A DNA stretch of 64,000 nucleotides from NCBI GenBank assembly GCA_913058145.1, contig CAJXQM010000004.1, forward strand, positions 1 to 64,000, read 5' to 3'. A program made the position numbers and the translations under genes. Origin of the DNA: an uncultured Colwellia sp. Its GTDB lineage: Bacteria; Pseudomonadota; Gammaproteobacteria; Enterobacterales; Alteromonadaceae. The notes below the pieces were generated by a model that saw only the letters and a list, made by a program, of their open reading frames with translations, ran no database searches and was not told the DNA's origin. This document shows positions 27,489 through 36,481 of this stretch, piece after piece; positions within the stretch are counted from its first letter, which is position 1; each line of letters begins with the position of its first letter.

Positions 27489-28682
27489 CTAAATGCTACT
27501 GAGTCCCTTAATAACACCTCTAATTTCGGCCAACCCTTTCAAGCGGCCAATACAAGAATAGCCAGGATTACCCTGTTTATTGATGTCGTCTAAAATTTGG
27601 TGACCATGATCAGGTCTAATAAATATTTCGTGGTTAGTTTGTGTTTTATCGCGCGATTTTTCTTCCTTTAATAACGCAGAAATGACCCCTACCATATCAA
27701 CGTCGCTTGATAGATGCTCTGCCTCATAAAATGAGCGTTGTTCATTTTTATCTCTACTAACGCCACGTAAGTGAGCAAAATAAATACGGGACCCGTATTT
27801 TTTAGCCATTACGGGTAAGTTATTATCTGGACGACTACCATAGGTTCCCGCACATAAAGTAATGCCGTTAGCGGGGCTTGGTAGTGCAGAAAATAGAATG
27901 TCTAAATCTTGTGATGTACAAATAATACGTGGTAAACCTAACATATCTCTTGGTGGATCATCGGGGTGAATAGCTAACTTAACGCCTAAGAGTTCAGCTT
28001 TAGGTAAAACTTGTGATAAAAAAGAAAATAAATTTTTTCTTAAAATATCTTTAGTAATATCTTTGTAATTTGCCAACATACTTCGAAAGTTATCAATAGT
28101 ATAAGCATCGGTCATTTTCCCTGGTAAACCCGCGATGATATTTTTCGTTAATAACGCTTGCTCCTCTTCAGACATAGCTGAAAAAGTTGCTTTGGCTTGC
28201 CTTAATTCTTCATCAGAATAATCAGCTTCAGCATTTTCACGCTGTAATATAAATAAATCAAAAGCAGCAAATTTTTGTTGGTCAAATCTTAATGCATAAG
28301 CGCCATTGGGTAATTGAAATTTTAGATCCGTACGAGTCCAATCTATGACTGGCATAAAGTTATAACAAATCGTTTTAATTCCACATTTTGCTAAGTTTTC
28401 CATTGAGGCAATCCAAGCTTCCACATAGCGTTGATTATTTTCGCGCCCTAACTTGATATCTTCATGCACAGGAATACTTTCAACAACAGACCAAATAAGA
28501 GGAGATTTAATCTCATTGTCTATTTCAATTAACGCTTTATAGGCCTGAATTTGATCTATAGGCCATACTTCACCGGTAGGTATCGTGTGTAAAGCACTAA
28601 CGATATCGGTAGCGCCTGTTTGTCTAACGTCGGCAATTGATACTGGGTCATTGGGACCAAACCATCTCCAAGCTTCACGCAT
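27489..28682 (-). CDS. uxuA: Mannonate dehydratase UxuA
   Basis: Dehydrates D-mannonate to 2-keto-3-deoxy-D-gluconate. The 397 residues start with MREAWRWFGPNDPVSI, the hallmark UxuA N-terminus, and include the metal-binding TIM-barrel motifs CYNFMPVIDWTRTDL, LAIHPDDPP, CAGTYGSRPDN and FIRPDHGHQI. Cys, His and Asp residues for Mn/Fe binding are visible in those motifs. It ends the leftward Nramp-like/ManA-like/uxuA unit. It links the fructuronate branch (UxuB) to KdgK and Eda. Confidence 0.97.
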   Translation of the reverse strand: MREAWRWFGPNDPVSIADVRQTGATDIVSALHTIPTGEVWPIDQIQAYKALIEIDNEIKSPLIWSVVESIPVHEDIKLGRENNQRYVEAWIASMENLAKCGIKTICYNFMPVIDWTRTDLKFQLPNGAYALRFDQQKFAAFDLFILQRENAEADYSDEELRQAKATFSAMSEEEQALLTKNIIAGLPGKMTDAYTIDNFRSMLANYKDITKDILRKNLFSFLSQVLPKAELLGVKLAIHPDDPPRDMLGLPRIICTSQDLDILFSALPSPANGITLCAGTYGSRPDNNLPVMAKKYGSRIYFAHLRGVSRDKNEQRSFYEAEHLSSDVDMVGVISALLKEEKSRDKTQTNHEIFIRPDHGHQILDDINKQGNPGYSCIGRLKGLAEIRGVIKGLSSI

Positions 28683-28723
28683 TTAAAATCTCCACTTATT
28701 TAAAATCTAAAAATTAACTTACT

Positions 28724-29809
28724 TTATTTAACTGCAGGTGGGTAACACTCAAGAATTTCAACGCCTAACTCTGTTTTTATGGTTGCCACATCAACGCCCG
28801 CCGGGCAGAAGAAGCGATCGAATTTTTTAAGCTGAATAATTTCCTCTCCAACATTAATACTGCACTCGCCAGTAACAACAATACCGATGTAAAAGTCTTT
28901 TTCTCTCTTCTCAACAGTTCCAGAAATAGTCGACTTTTTCACTCTAAACTTGTCGGTAATAGTTTCATTAATTAAGGTTTCTTGAAATGAAGTATCACTG
29001 TAGTGATGCTCAACTTTTGGTTGCTGATAAAATTTCTCAATTGCTTCTGATACCGATATTTGTGAGAAATCGAAGACATCCATACAAAAATCAAGGTCGC
29101 GCTTCATAAAACGTGCTTCTTCAGGCATGGTATAGCCGGCTTTAGTAAATTCAAATCGTACCGCCCAGTCAGAAGGCTCCATAATTTCTACCATCAAAAT
29201 CCCTTCCCCAATGGCATGAGGCGATCCACCGGGTATAAACAAGCAATCACCCGCTTTAACAGGAACTTTCTCAAAACATGCTTCTATTGCGCTAATATTT
29301 TGAGTTTCTATCATTTTCTTAAACGCACTGCGTGATGGTGGATGTTGAAATCCTACATAAACGTAGGGATCTGTAGTGCCTTCACGGACATCTAAAATGT
29401 AATAACCTTCTGCCTTACCGTGATTACTGTTGAGATGCTCACGAGCAAACTCAGCAGATGGGTGTGCCTGAAAATGCAAGCGAACAGAGGAGTCTAAAAA
29501 CTTCACAAGCAGCATTGGATTAAAATCAAAAGCTTTTATATGTTCCTCGCCCAGAAAGTAACTTGGATCTAAAGCAATTAATTGATCAAAACGGATAGTT
29601 TCATCACCGACGACAGCGTGTGAAATTCCTTCCACTATATGCTCTCTGTCAGGATTGACGGCTTGTGTCGTCGAGCCAATCCAATCTTCAGGAAAATGAG
29701 TATCTTGAGGTACTGATTTTTGCTCTAACTCATCAAGAATTTTACCACCTGTGTAGGTACGCCATACACGGTTTGGGGTAAAACAAATAAGTTTGTTTTT
29801 GTAGTTCAT
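28724..29809 (-). CDS. Type I phosphomannose-isomerase-like cupin; proposed D-mannuronate isomerase
   Basis: 361-residue protein of the type I mannose-6-phosphate isomerase (ManA) fold. All zinc ligands of that family can be placed: Q114 and H116 in FQAHPSAEF, E134 in GKAEGYYI and H198 in GGSPHAIGEG. The arginine R218 in WAVRFEF matches the catalytic one. Classical ManA interconverts mannose 6-phosphate and fructose 6-phosphate. This gene is embedded between an uptake protein and uxuA, with uxuB nearby and no uronate isomerase in the window. I therefore infer an aldose-ketose isomerisation of D-mannuronate to D-fructuronate. Ordinary PMI activity is the alternative. Confidence 0.8.
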   Translation of the reverse strand: MNYKNKLICFTPNRVWRTYTGGKILDELEQKSVPQDTHFPEDWIGSTTQAVNPDREHIVEGISHAVVGDETIRFDQLIALDPSYFLGEEHIKAFDFNPMLLVKFLDSSVRLHFQAHPSAEFAREHLNSNHGKAEGYYILDVREGTTDPYVYVGFQHPPSRSAFKKMIETQNISAIEACFEKVPVKAGDCLFIPGGSPHAIGEGILMVEIMEPSDWAVRFEFTKAGYTMPEEARFMKRDLDFCMDVFDFSQISVSEAIEKFYQQPKVEHHYSDTSFQETLINETITDKFRVKKSTISGTVEKREKDFYIGIVVTGECSINVGEEIIQLKKFDRFFCPAGVDVATIKTELGVEILECYPPAVK

Positions 29810-29894
29810 AATTCTTCCATCTATATATTATATTGATACTCCTACTGGAGCCTAAGCTAGCTAGTAACGAGGTAACCATTGATGTTATTTCACA

Positions 29895-31136
29895 TCAGAG
29901 AGCTTGTAATGTAGTCATAATACCGTTGTAGCTCATATAACTCATGATCAAGGAAAATACGAATATCATCGATAATATAATATTGGTCATTTTTGAGAAT
30001 TTATGTTCTCCCATTAGGCTTTTGATATTACCTATATAGAAAATACAGGCTACAGTCGCAGGTAACAGCAAAGCGCCAAATGCCTGAGAACCAACCATTA
30101 TCGCAATAGGTTTGGCGTTAAAAATCGGCACAATTAGCCCTAGAGAGGATATTACCAAAGCCATAATTCGATAGCTCGGTCTCTTCAAATTGGGTTTTCG
30201 CTGGTGAAAATCGTCAAGCAACCAGGGAAGTAATGCCACATTGGGAAACTGAGAAGACACGCCAGCTGCTATCAATCCAATAGTAAAAATTGCCACAGCA
30301 GCAGAGCCCGCCAAGGGTTCTAGCAAGTAAATCATTTGAGTCACGTTAACTAACGTAATCCCCTGAACGAACAAAGATCCTGCGGCGGCTGCCATTATAG
30401 CAGTGCTAACAATAAACATCAGAAAGGCTGAAAAAAGCGCATCTCTATTTTGGGTCTTTAGGTCAATTAAGGTCCAACCGGCTTCTTTAACAAGGATGGT
30501 TCGTAAGATGAACAGGCCTGAAAAAACTGTGGTACCCACCATAGATGCAATCACCAAAAATGAATTTTTATCGGCGCTGGTATCGGGAACATTGGGGACC
30601 ATGCCTTTCAAAATTTCCATCGCAGGAGGCATCAAAATAATAAAGTTAATTAAAAAGCACACAGACATGATGGCGACAAAAATGGCCAACACCTTTTCAA
30701 ATACTTCCGTTCTTCCAATCAGAAAAATGACATAGACAAAGGTGATGAAGAATAGTGCAAAATAGAGTGGCGATATACCGCCGTCGATAAAGTTCTTAGA
30801 CCATTCATAACAAACATCAGCTAAAATTCCCATTACACCAATGACACTTCCACATATTTGCGTGGTAAGCGCTACTATGAAAAATATAGCAACGGCCGGA
30901 TGTATATGCTTCCGAAAAGATTGCAGCGCAGTCTGGCCTGTTACCAACGTAAACTTACCAAATAAATTAATTAAAAAATAAGTGATGGCACAGGAAATAA
31001 AGATAGTCCATAGCAACGACATGCCATAATCTGCTCCCGCTTTTGCCATGGCGGTAACACTACCAGTACCAACAGTGAAGCCAAACAAAAATATTCCAGG
31101 AAGTAGAGACTTAAAAAACGTCTTAATGTTATTCAT
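29895..31136 (-). CDS. Nramp-fold transporter lacking the canonical metal site
   Basis: 413 residues with about 11 hydrophobic helices; LLPGIFLFGFTVGTGS followed by KAGADYGMSLLW aligns with helix 1 of Nramp/MntH. The metal-binding DPGN of helix 1 is GTGS here (residues 23-26), and the MPHN of helix 6 appears as FSGL (about 205-208). Loss of both motifs makes Mn/Fe transport unlikely. As first gene of a unit with the ManA-like protein (85-bp gap) and uxuA, it probably carries a uronate or aldonate. The substrate is inferred from context only. Divergent from the TonB-dependent receptor. Confidence 0.8.
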   Translation of the reverse strand: MNNIKTFFKSLLPGIFLFGFTVGTGSVTAMAKAGADYGMSLLWTIFISCAITYFLINLFGKFTLVTGQTALQSFRKHIHPAVAIFFIVALTTQICGSVIGVMGILADVCYEWSKNFIDGGISPLYFALFFITFVYVIFLIGRTEVFEKVLAIFVAIMSVCFLINFIILMPPAMEILKGMVPNVPDTSADKNSFLVIASMVGTTVFSGLFILRTILVKEAGWTLIDLKTQNRDALFSAFLMFIVSTAIMAAAAGSLFVQGITLVNVTQMIYLLEPLAGSAAVAIFTIGLIAAGVSSQFPNVALLPWLLDDFHQRKPNLKRPSYRIMALVISSLGLIVPIFNAKPIAIMVGSQAFGALLLPATVACIFYIGNIKSLMGEHKFSKMTNIILSMIFVFSLIMSYMSYNGIMTTLQAL

Positions 31137-31274
31137 TCTAATTGTTACCGAAAGTTAGGGTGACTAAAAAGTCACGAATTAAACGCCTAATTACATACTG
31201 ATTAGAAGATATAACATGTCTAAAAGCAGCTTTCTTAGTCGTTTCTTATAATAACGGGCGCCATCACCACCAGT

Positions 31275-31308
31275 CAACCAATTCAACCTATTGGTTAACC
31301 ATTGGTTG
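31275..31308. promoter_or_regulatory. Operator-like triple half-site upstream of the Nramp-like gene
   Basis: CAACCAAT (31275-31282), ATTGGTT (31290-31296) and ATTGGTTG (31301-31308). The inner TGGTTAACCA (31292-31301) is a perfect palindrome close to the UxuR/ExuR core TTGGTATACCAA. Located about 140 bp upstream of the Nramp-like start, a position suited to GntR-family control. Confidence 0.65.
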
Positions 31309-31452
31309 TTTTTCTTTAGTTTTTATAGATGATAACAATATATAAAATGCAATTTGTTATATACATTTAAAATAAAGTACCATTAAATCCAAAACACCCT
31401 AGCAAACATAAAAAAACCATAAAAATCAACAACTTAATAACAAAAAACAGCA

Positions 31453-31479
31453 TCAAAAAAAGCCACTGGTAATGGCTTT
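31453..31479 (-). terminator. Terminator-like hairpin in the Nramp-like/TonB receptor intergenic region
   Basis: AAAGCCA (31459-31465), loop CTGGTAA, TGGCTTT (31473-31479). On the minus strand the stem is followed by a run of about seven U, as in an intrinsic terminator. It lies about 320 bp upstream of the Nramp-like start, so it could attenuate a long leader or block spurious leftward transcription. Confidence 0.5.
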
Positions 31480-31711
31480 AGTGATCATTGGTAAGTTGGA
31501 ACCTTGTTTTTTATATCGTATTTGTTAACCGAAAGGTTGACCTTTTCTGTTTTTATTGTAATTATCCCTCTCGTATTAAATTAATACATGATTTTTGGAT
31601 TGGTAAAAACTTTATTATTTTATCGAACTAACTTTCATTAACTAAAACTTAAGATGTGGGCATGAGATGGTTGTAAAATTAATATCTTAGAAACTACACA
31701 GGGGAATAACT

Positions 31712-34700
31712 ATGAATCGAAATTTATCTAAAATAACCTTAGCCGTGTTGTCAGCAACATCGCTCAATTTTGCAGCATCGGCATATGCAGCAGATGCTAA
31801 AGTACAGGCAGAAGAAGAAGTTGAAGTAATTCAGGTGACCGGTTTGAGAGGTTCACTTACCAGTGCACTTGCCGAAAAACGTGATACAGCCAATCTGATT
31901 GAAGTAATTAATGCGATTGATATTGGTAAATTACCGGATCAAAATTTAGCTGAAGTGCTTGAGAATGTTACTGGGGTTCAAATAACCAGAACAGCAGGTA
32001 TTGGTACCGGCGTACAAATCCGTGGTAGTAACGCTAACCTTGTTCAAATTAACGGTGCGTCTACTGTAGGCTCTGGTGCCGGACGCACTGGTATGAATTT
32101 TGAAGATCTTTCAGCTGGTATCATTGCTGGCGTTGAAGTCACCAAGGCTCCAACAGCCAAAAATACCGAAGGTTCTGTTGGTGGTACCATAAACTTACGT
32201 ACTATTCGTCCGCTTGAATTGTCAGATACATTAGGTTCTTTGCGTGTACAAGGTGAAGATAGTAGCCTGACAACAGATGGTGTTCAACCAAGAATATCTG
32301 GCGCATACGGTGATAATTGGGAACTTGATTCTGGTGGTAAATTCGGTTTTGTTGTTAGCGGAAGCCACACTAAACAAGAAGCGACTTCATTCCGCCCTCG
32401 TGTTGACCGTGACGGTAGCCTAGTTGAAAATGTTAACGCTGTTGTTGTTAGAAACGGAGTGACAGAAGATCAGGCGATTAAACGACCTGCTGCACAAAGC
32501 TTTGATTTTCTTGGTATTCAATTCCTGAATCAAGAGTTAGAGAATTTTGAATATGAAACGACAAATGTCGCTACTTCATTTGAATTTGCACCAAATGATA
32601 ATTTGAAATTTTTTGCTGATGTTATTGTTACTAAACAAGAGCGTCGTCAGGAGAGTACCCGTGTGCAAGCATCTGGTGTTGGTAGTGTACTAAACCATAC
32701 AGTACCTGATACATTTGAAACAATTAATTTTGGTGCACTTGACGGTGTACAGCTAGGCAGTATACAGGCAGCGTTAACGGGTAGAATTACCCCTATGCTA
32801 AGTGTTGATGATGATGATCCTAACCTACGTTTCAATAGTGATACAGGTGCACGTGAAACTGATACACATTTATTTAGATTAGGTGGTGAATGGCAAGGTG
32901 ACAACCTAACAGTAAGTGTAGAGCTGTCAAGTGCAGGCTCTGATACTTCAACACCAAAGTTAGACACACAATTAAACTTTATTAACCCTAACCCTCTTAC
33001 TCCAGTTGATGGTTCTAGTAATGACAACAGTGTCCCATTTATTTATGACTTAACGGGCGAATCTCTAACATTTGGTATAGATTTTGACTCTCCATTCGCA
33101 CCAACTGTCGATCAATTAACTGATCTTTCTGGTGCAAATGTTGTATTGGATCAAGTAGATTTAAATCGCAGTACAACCGAAAACTCTGATGATGCATTCC
33201 GTACTGATTTCACGTACTTTATTGATGATAATATTATAACGTCTGTAGATTTTGGTTATCGCTATAACAAAACTAAACACAGTGCAATTTCGATAAACGA
33301 TCGTATTGGCGGTTTTAGTAAGATGATAGATAGTCCAAATGGTGCTTTATTTTCAGAGCTTCTTGTTGCAGGCCCAAGCCACTTTGGTGATGCAGATGGT
33401 AGAGAATTAGCGCTTCGTAATTTCCTTATTATAAATCCAGATCTTGCGTACAATGACCCTGACGGGGTATTAAGTGTATTGGAAGCTGCGATGGTAACTC
33501 ATAGAGCAGAGCAGGAAGCACTAGGAGTGACCTTTGGTAAGGATTTAGATTTTTCATCCCTTAGTCCTTCAGATACGGCTGCCTTTAATATCGAAGAAAA
33601 GTCGCATGCGTTATATGCCCAAGTAAATTTTGAATATGAAATGATCCGCGGTAATTTTGGTGTACGTCATGTATCAACGGATATTACCTCAAAAGCTAAC
33701 TCTGTTGTCTCTGGTGAAGTAATACCAGTGTCTGACGAGGCTGATTATAGTTTCACACTACCTCGTTTGAATTTAGTTGCCGACGTAACTGACGATATTG
33801 TTGTTCGTTTAGGCTGGGGTAAAGATATTAAGCGTCCTAATTTTGGCGACTTAGATTCTTCCGTATCCTATGGTACTAACGAAAACCAGGCCGTAAAACT
33901 TGGTAACCCAAGCTTAGAACCAGAAGAAGTTACCTCATTTGATATTTCAGCTGAATGGTATTTTGCAGAAGCGGCAGTAGTCAGTATAGGTTATTTCAAA
34001 AAAGAGCGTAGCAGCTTACATGTTACGTCTTTAGATAGTGCTACAACGTTGGCCAACGATTGGTCTGAACCTGGTCCTACATGTTCTTCAGGTATATATA
34101 ACCCTTCGGTACAGCCTAATGCGATAGGAGATCCCAATACTGAGGGCTTATGTGTTGACCGTGAATCAAAATTCAATGATTCTTCAACCACGACTCAATC
34201 AGGTATAGAAATGGCATTTCAGTATGACCTTTCAAGCTTTGAAGAAGACTTAGGTTGGGCCTCAGGTTTTGGTGTAGTTGCTAACTATACTAAGCAAAAG
34301 TTTGAAGGTGGTTCAGCTTTTTACTCCTCATCATCGACGCGTGGTACAGATGTTCTTAATGCGATAAACGGTATTTATGATAATAGTAACTGGGTGACGG
34401 TTACATCGGAACGTGGCTTGCTTGACTTCTCGGAAGATGCATACAATGTTGCTGTGTACTATGAGAAATATGGTCTTTCGGCAAGATTACGTTATACATG
34501 GCGTGATGCTTACCGTACGGAGGACACTGCTGCAGGTGCTAGCCTTAACTCTACATTAGGTTTCCCTGTTACGACACATGACAGAGGTCAGCTTAATGCG
34601 AGTGTAAGTTATGACGTTAATGACAATTTAAATCTTGGCATTGAAGCGGTTAACTTAACTGAGTCAGACATTATTCAATCTTGTGTGAATGAAGGTGCTA

Positions 34701-34762
34701 TGCAATGTGCTCAAGGTATTACAGATAGACGTATTACCTTTGGTGCTAGCTACCGTTTCTAG
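31712..34762 (+). CDS. TonB-dependent receptor (TIGR01782 type), probable oligo-uronate receptor
   Basis: Outer-membrane beta-barrel receptor of 1016 residues. A signal peptide ends near AYA (residue 27). The early EVIQVTGLRGSLTSA region holds the TonB box and leads into a plug domain (LPDQNLAEVLENVTGVQITR; VTKAPTAKNTEGSVGGTINL). The barrel ends with the aromatic YRF terminus. The long form with GLRGSL is typical of TonB-Xanth-Caul receptors for carbohydrate oligomers. Placed between uronate genes, it most likely imports alginate-derived oligosaccharides. It is divergent from the Nramp-like unit, and a strong terminator follows. Confidence 0.92.
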   Translation: MNRNLSKITLAVLSATSLNFAASAYAADAKVQAEEEVEVIQVTGLRGSLTSALAEKRDTANLIEVINAIDIGKLPDQNLAEVLENVTGVQITRTAGIGTGVQIRGSNANLVQINGASTVGSGAGRTGMNFEDLSAGIIAGVEVTKAPTAKNTEGSVGGTINLRTIRPLELSDTLGSLRVQGEDSSLTTDGVQPRISGAYGDNWELDSGGKFGFVVSGSHTKQEATSFRPRVDRDGSLVENVNAVVVRNGVTEDQAIKRPAAQSFDFLGIQFLNQELENFEYETTNVATSFEFAPNDNLKFFADVIVTKQERRQESTRVQASGVGSVLNHTVPDTFETINFGALDGVQLGSIQAALTGRITPMLSVDDDDPNLRFNSDTGARETDTHLFRLGGEWQGDNLTVSVELSSAGSDTSTPKLDTQLNFINPNPLTPVDGSSNDNSVPFIYDLTGESLTFGIDFDSPFAPTVDQLTDLSGANVVLDQVDLNRSTTENSDDAFRTDFTYFIDDNIITSVDFGYRYNKTKHSAISINDRIGGFSKMIDSPNGALFSELLVAGPSHFGDADGRELALRNFLIINPDLAYNDPDGVLSVLEAAMVTHRAEQEALGVTFGKDLDFSSLSPSDTAAFNIEEKSHALYAQVNFEYEMIRGNFGVRHVSTDITSKANSVVSGEVIPVSDEADYSFTLPRLNLVADVTDDIVVRLGWGKDIKRPNFGDLDSSVSYGTNENQAVKLGNPSLEPEEVTSFDISAEWYFAEAAVVSIGYFKKERSSLHVTSLDSATTLANDWSEPGPTCSSGIYNPSVQPNAIGDPNTEGLCVDRESKFNDSSTTTQSGIEMAFQYDLSSFEEDLGWASGFGVVANYTKQKFEGGSAFYSSSSTRGTDVLNAINGIYDNSNWVTVTSERGLLDFSEDAYNVAVYYEKYGLSARLRYTWRDAYRTEDTAAGASLNSTLGFPVTTHDRGQLNASVSYDVNDNLNLGIEAVNLTESDIIQSCVNEGAMQCAQGITDRRITFGASYRF

Positions 34763-34897
34763 AAAACAAAACCAATGGCGCCACACCTAAGCAGAGAGTA
34801 AAATCACGCTTGGTGTAAATGCTAAGTTTTAAAACATAAACAGTTTATAAGTTAAGATTTTTTAGCTTTATAAGTGTTAAATTTTAAAATATTTAAT

Positions 34898-34937
34898 AAG
34901 CCATTAACTGGTCACCAGACCAGTTAATGGCTTTTTT
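34898..34937 (+). terminator. Strong intrinsic terminator after the TonB receptor
   Basis: AAGCCATTAACTGGTC (34898-34913), loop ACCA, GACCAGTTAATGGCTT (34918-34933), then TTTT. The perfect 16-bp stem sits 60 bp upstream of uxuB, so uxuB probably has its own promoter or relies on read-through. Confidence 0.95.
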
Positions 34938-34999
34938 ATTTTTATACGTATAACCTTCACTCAACAAAACGATAAAAGTTAAGCAGACAAGAGAACCGT

Positions 35000-36481
35000 A
35001 TGAACTTACCTCTAAAACAACTGAATTTATCTCAACTAGCCGATACTCCAAAAATTTCCACATCAGAATATGATAGAGAAAAGATAGATATTGGTATTGT
35101 TCATCTTGGCCCCGGTGCTTTTCATCGCGCTCATCAGGCTGTTTATACCGAAACTGCAATGAATTTATCTGGTGGAGACTGGGGGATTTGTGGTGTTTCG
35201 TTACGCAGTACAACCGCACGAGATATTTTAGTAGAGCAAGATAATTTATACACATTAGCCATTTTAGATAAGAAAGTTAGTTATCAAATTATTGGTGCCA
35301 TAAAAGAAGTGTTAGTTGCCAGCGAACAAAGCAATGAGGTTATTGCTCGTATGGCGGCTGCGAGCACAAAACTTGTTACCTTAACTATTACCGAAAAAGG
35401 CTATTGTTTAGCCTCTGACGGCTCCTTGGATTTAAATCATAAGGATATTAAGCATGATTTAGCCAACCCAACGAGCCCAGTCAGTGCCATTGGTTTCATC
35501 ACAGAATCACTTAAGCAAAGAAAGCTAAAGGGTATTAATGCCTTTAATGTGCTCAGTTGTGATAATGTTTCTGGCAATGGTGAAAAACTGCGCCGCGCTG
35601 TTTTAGATTACGCAGGACAGTTTGATATCAACCTGCAAGAATGGATAGATAAAAATGTCGCCTTTCCAAATTCAATGGTTGATAGTATTACCCCTAAAAC
35701 TGAAAGCTATACCATTGAGTCCGTATCAAAAGCTATTCATTTACAAGATAACTGGCCAATACAAAGGGAAGAGTTTACGCAATGGGTTATCGATAACAAC
35801 TGGCAAGGTGAACGCCCTGATTGGGAAAAGGTAGGTGTTATATTTACCGATGACGTAGAAGGGTTTGAGAAAGCAAAGTTAAGATTACTTAACTGCTTGC
35901 ATTCAACATTGGCCTACGCAGGTTCACTCGCCGGTTATGAAACTGTATTTGATGTCACTAGCGATAAATATTTTTATCAATTTATTTCTAAGTTGGCTTC
36001 TGATGAAATTATTGGCTCATTTGTTCCACCAAAAGAATTAGATGTGAAATCCTATAGTCATGATATTATTCAGCGTTTTTTAAACCCTAATATCCGTCAT
36101 TTATTAGCGCAAATAGCTTTTGATGGTTCGCAAAAAATACAAATGAGAATATTGCCAACAATTGAAGATAACATAGCGTTAGGGCGATCTACTAAGCTGC
36201 TTTCTTTATCGTTAGTTTGCTGGTTTGAATTTATTTGCTGTGCGTTAAAAGAAGGTAAAGAAATTATTGACCCTATGGCAAACACTTTTGCTAATATACC
36301 AAAATTACTCAGTAATGACGTACTTGAAGTCGTTGAAGCTTTTTTAAGTATTGAATCAATTTTTAGTCAGGCATTGAAAAATAACATCCCATTAAAGGCT
36401 CAATTAGTAAAAAGTTTAATCGCATTACGTCTTAGTGACGTTAAGAAAATAAATGTTCTCATAGAGACGTTATATGAGTAA
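35000..36481 (+). CDS. uxuB: D-fructuronate reductase/mannonate oxidoreductase UxuB
   Basis: Polyol-dehydrogenase-family enzyme that reduces D-fructuronate to D-mannonate with NADH. The 493 residues include IVHLGPGAFHRAHQAVY at the N-terminus (nucleotide-binding, as in mannitol dehydrogenases), NVLSCDNVSGNG, FPNSMVDSITPKT and the catalytic-lysine region EKAKLRLLNCLHSTLAY. Length matches E. coli UxuB (486). Downstream of the receptor but separated by a strong terminator. Its product feeds UxuA, encoded 6 kb upstream on the other strand. A mannitol dehydrogenase is the alternative reading; context favours UxuB. Confidence 0.9.
   Translation: MNLPLKQLNLSQLADTPKISTSEYDREKIDIGIVHLGPGAFHRAHQAVYTETAMNLSGGDWGICGVSLRSTTARDILVEQDNLYTLAILDKKVSYQIIGAIKEVLVASEQSNEVIARMAAASTKLVTLTITEKGYCLASDGSLDLNHKDIKHDLANPTSPVSAIGFITESLKQRKLKGINAFNVLSCDNVSGNGEKLRRAVLDYAGQFDINLQEWIDKNVAFPNSMVDSITPKTESYTIESVSKAIHLQDNWPIQREEFTQWVIDNNWQGERPDWEKVGVIFTDDVEGFEKAKLRLLNCLHSTLAYAGSLAGYETVFDVTSDKYFYQFISKLASDEIIGSFVPPKELDVKSYSHDIIQRFLNPNIRHLLAQIAFDGSQKIQMRILPTIEDNIALGRSTKLLSLSLVCWFEFICCALKEGKEIIDPMANTFANIPKLLSNDVLEVVEAFLSIESIFSQALKNNIPLKAQLVKSLIALRLSDVKKINVLIETLYE

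Larger units (their letters stand above)
31137..31711. other. Divergent regulatory region between the Nramp-like gene and the TonB receptor
   Basis: 575 bp without an ORF. It contains the ACCAAT/ATTGGT operator cluster (31275-31308), a minus-strand terminator-like hairpin (31453-31479), and a further single ATTGGTAA half-site near 31487. An AGGGG ribosome binding site precedes the receptor start. No RNA family that I recognise is present. Confidence 0.7.

Noticed and set aside
29895-31136. Manganese transporter MntH
   Set aside because: DPGN and MPH motifs are missing and the gene lies in a sugar-acid operon.
32647-33027. 126-residue minus-strand ORF within the TonB receptor
   Set aside because: Shadow of the receptor reading frame; no independent support.
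31712-34762. Siderophore receptor function for the TonB-dependent receptor
   Set aside because: Neighbours are uronate genes and the protein is of the long carbohydrate-associated type; no siderophore genes nearby.
34893-35255. 120-residue minus-strand ORF
   Set aside because: Antisense to the uxuB start and the TonB receptor terminator; uxuB has clear family motifs.
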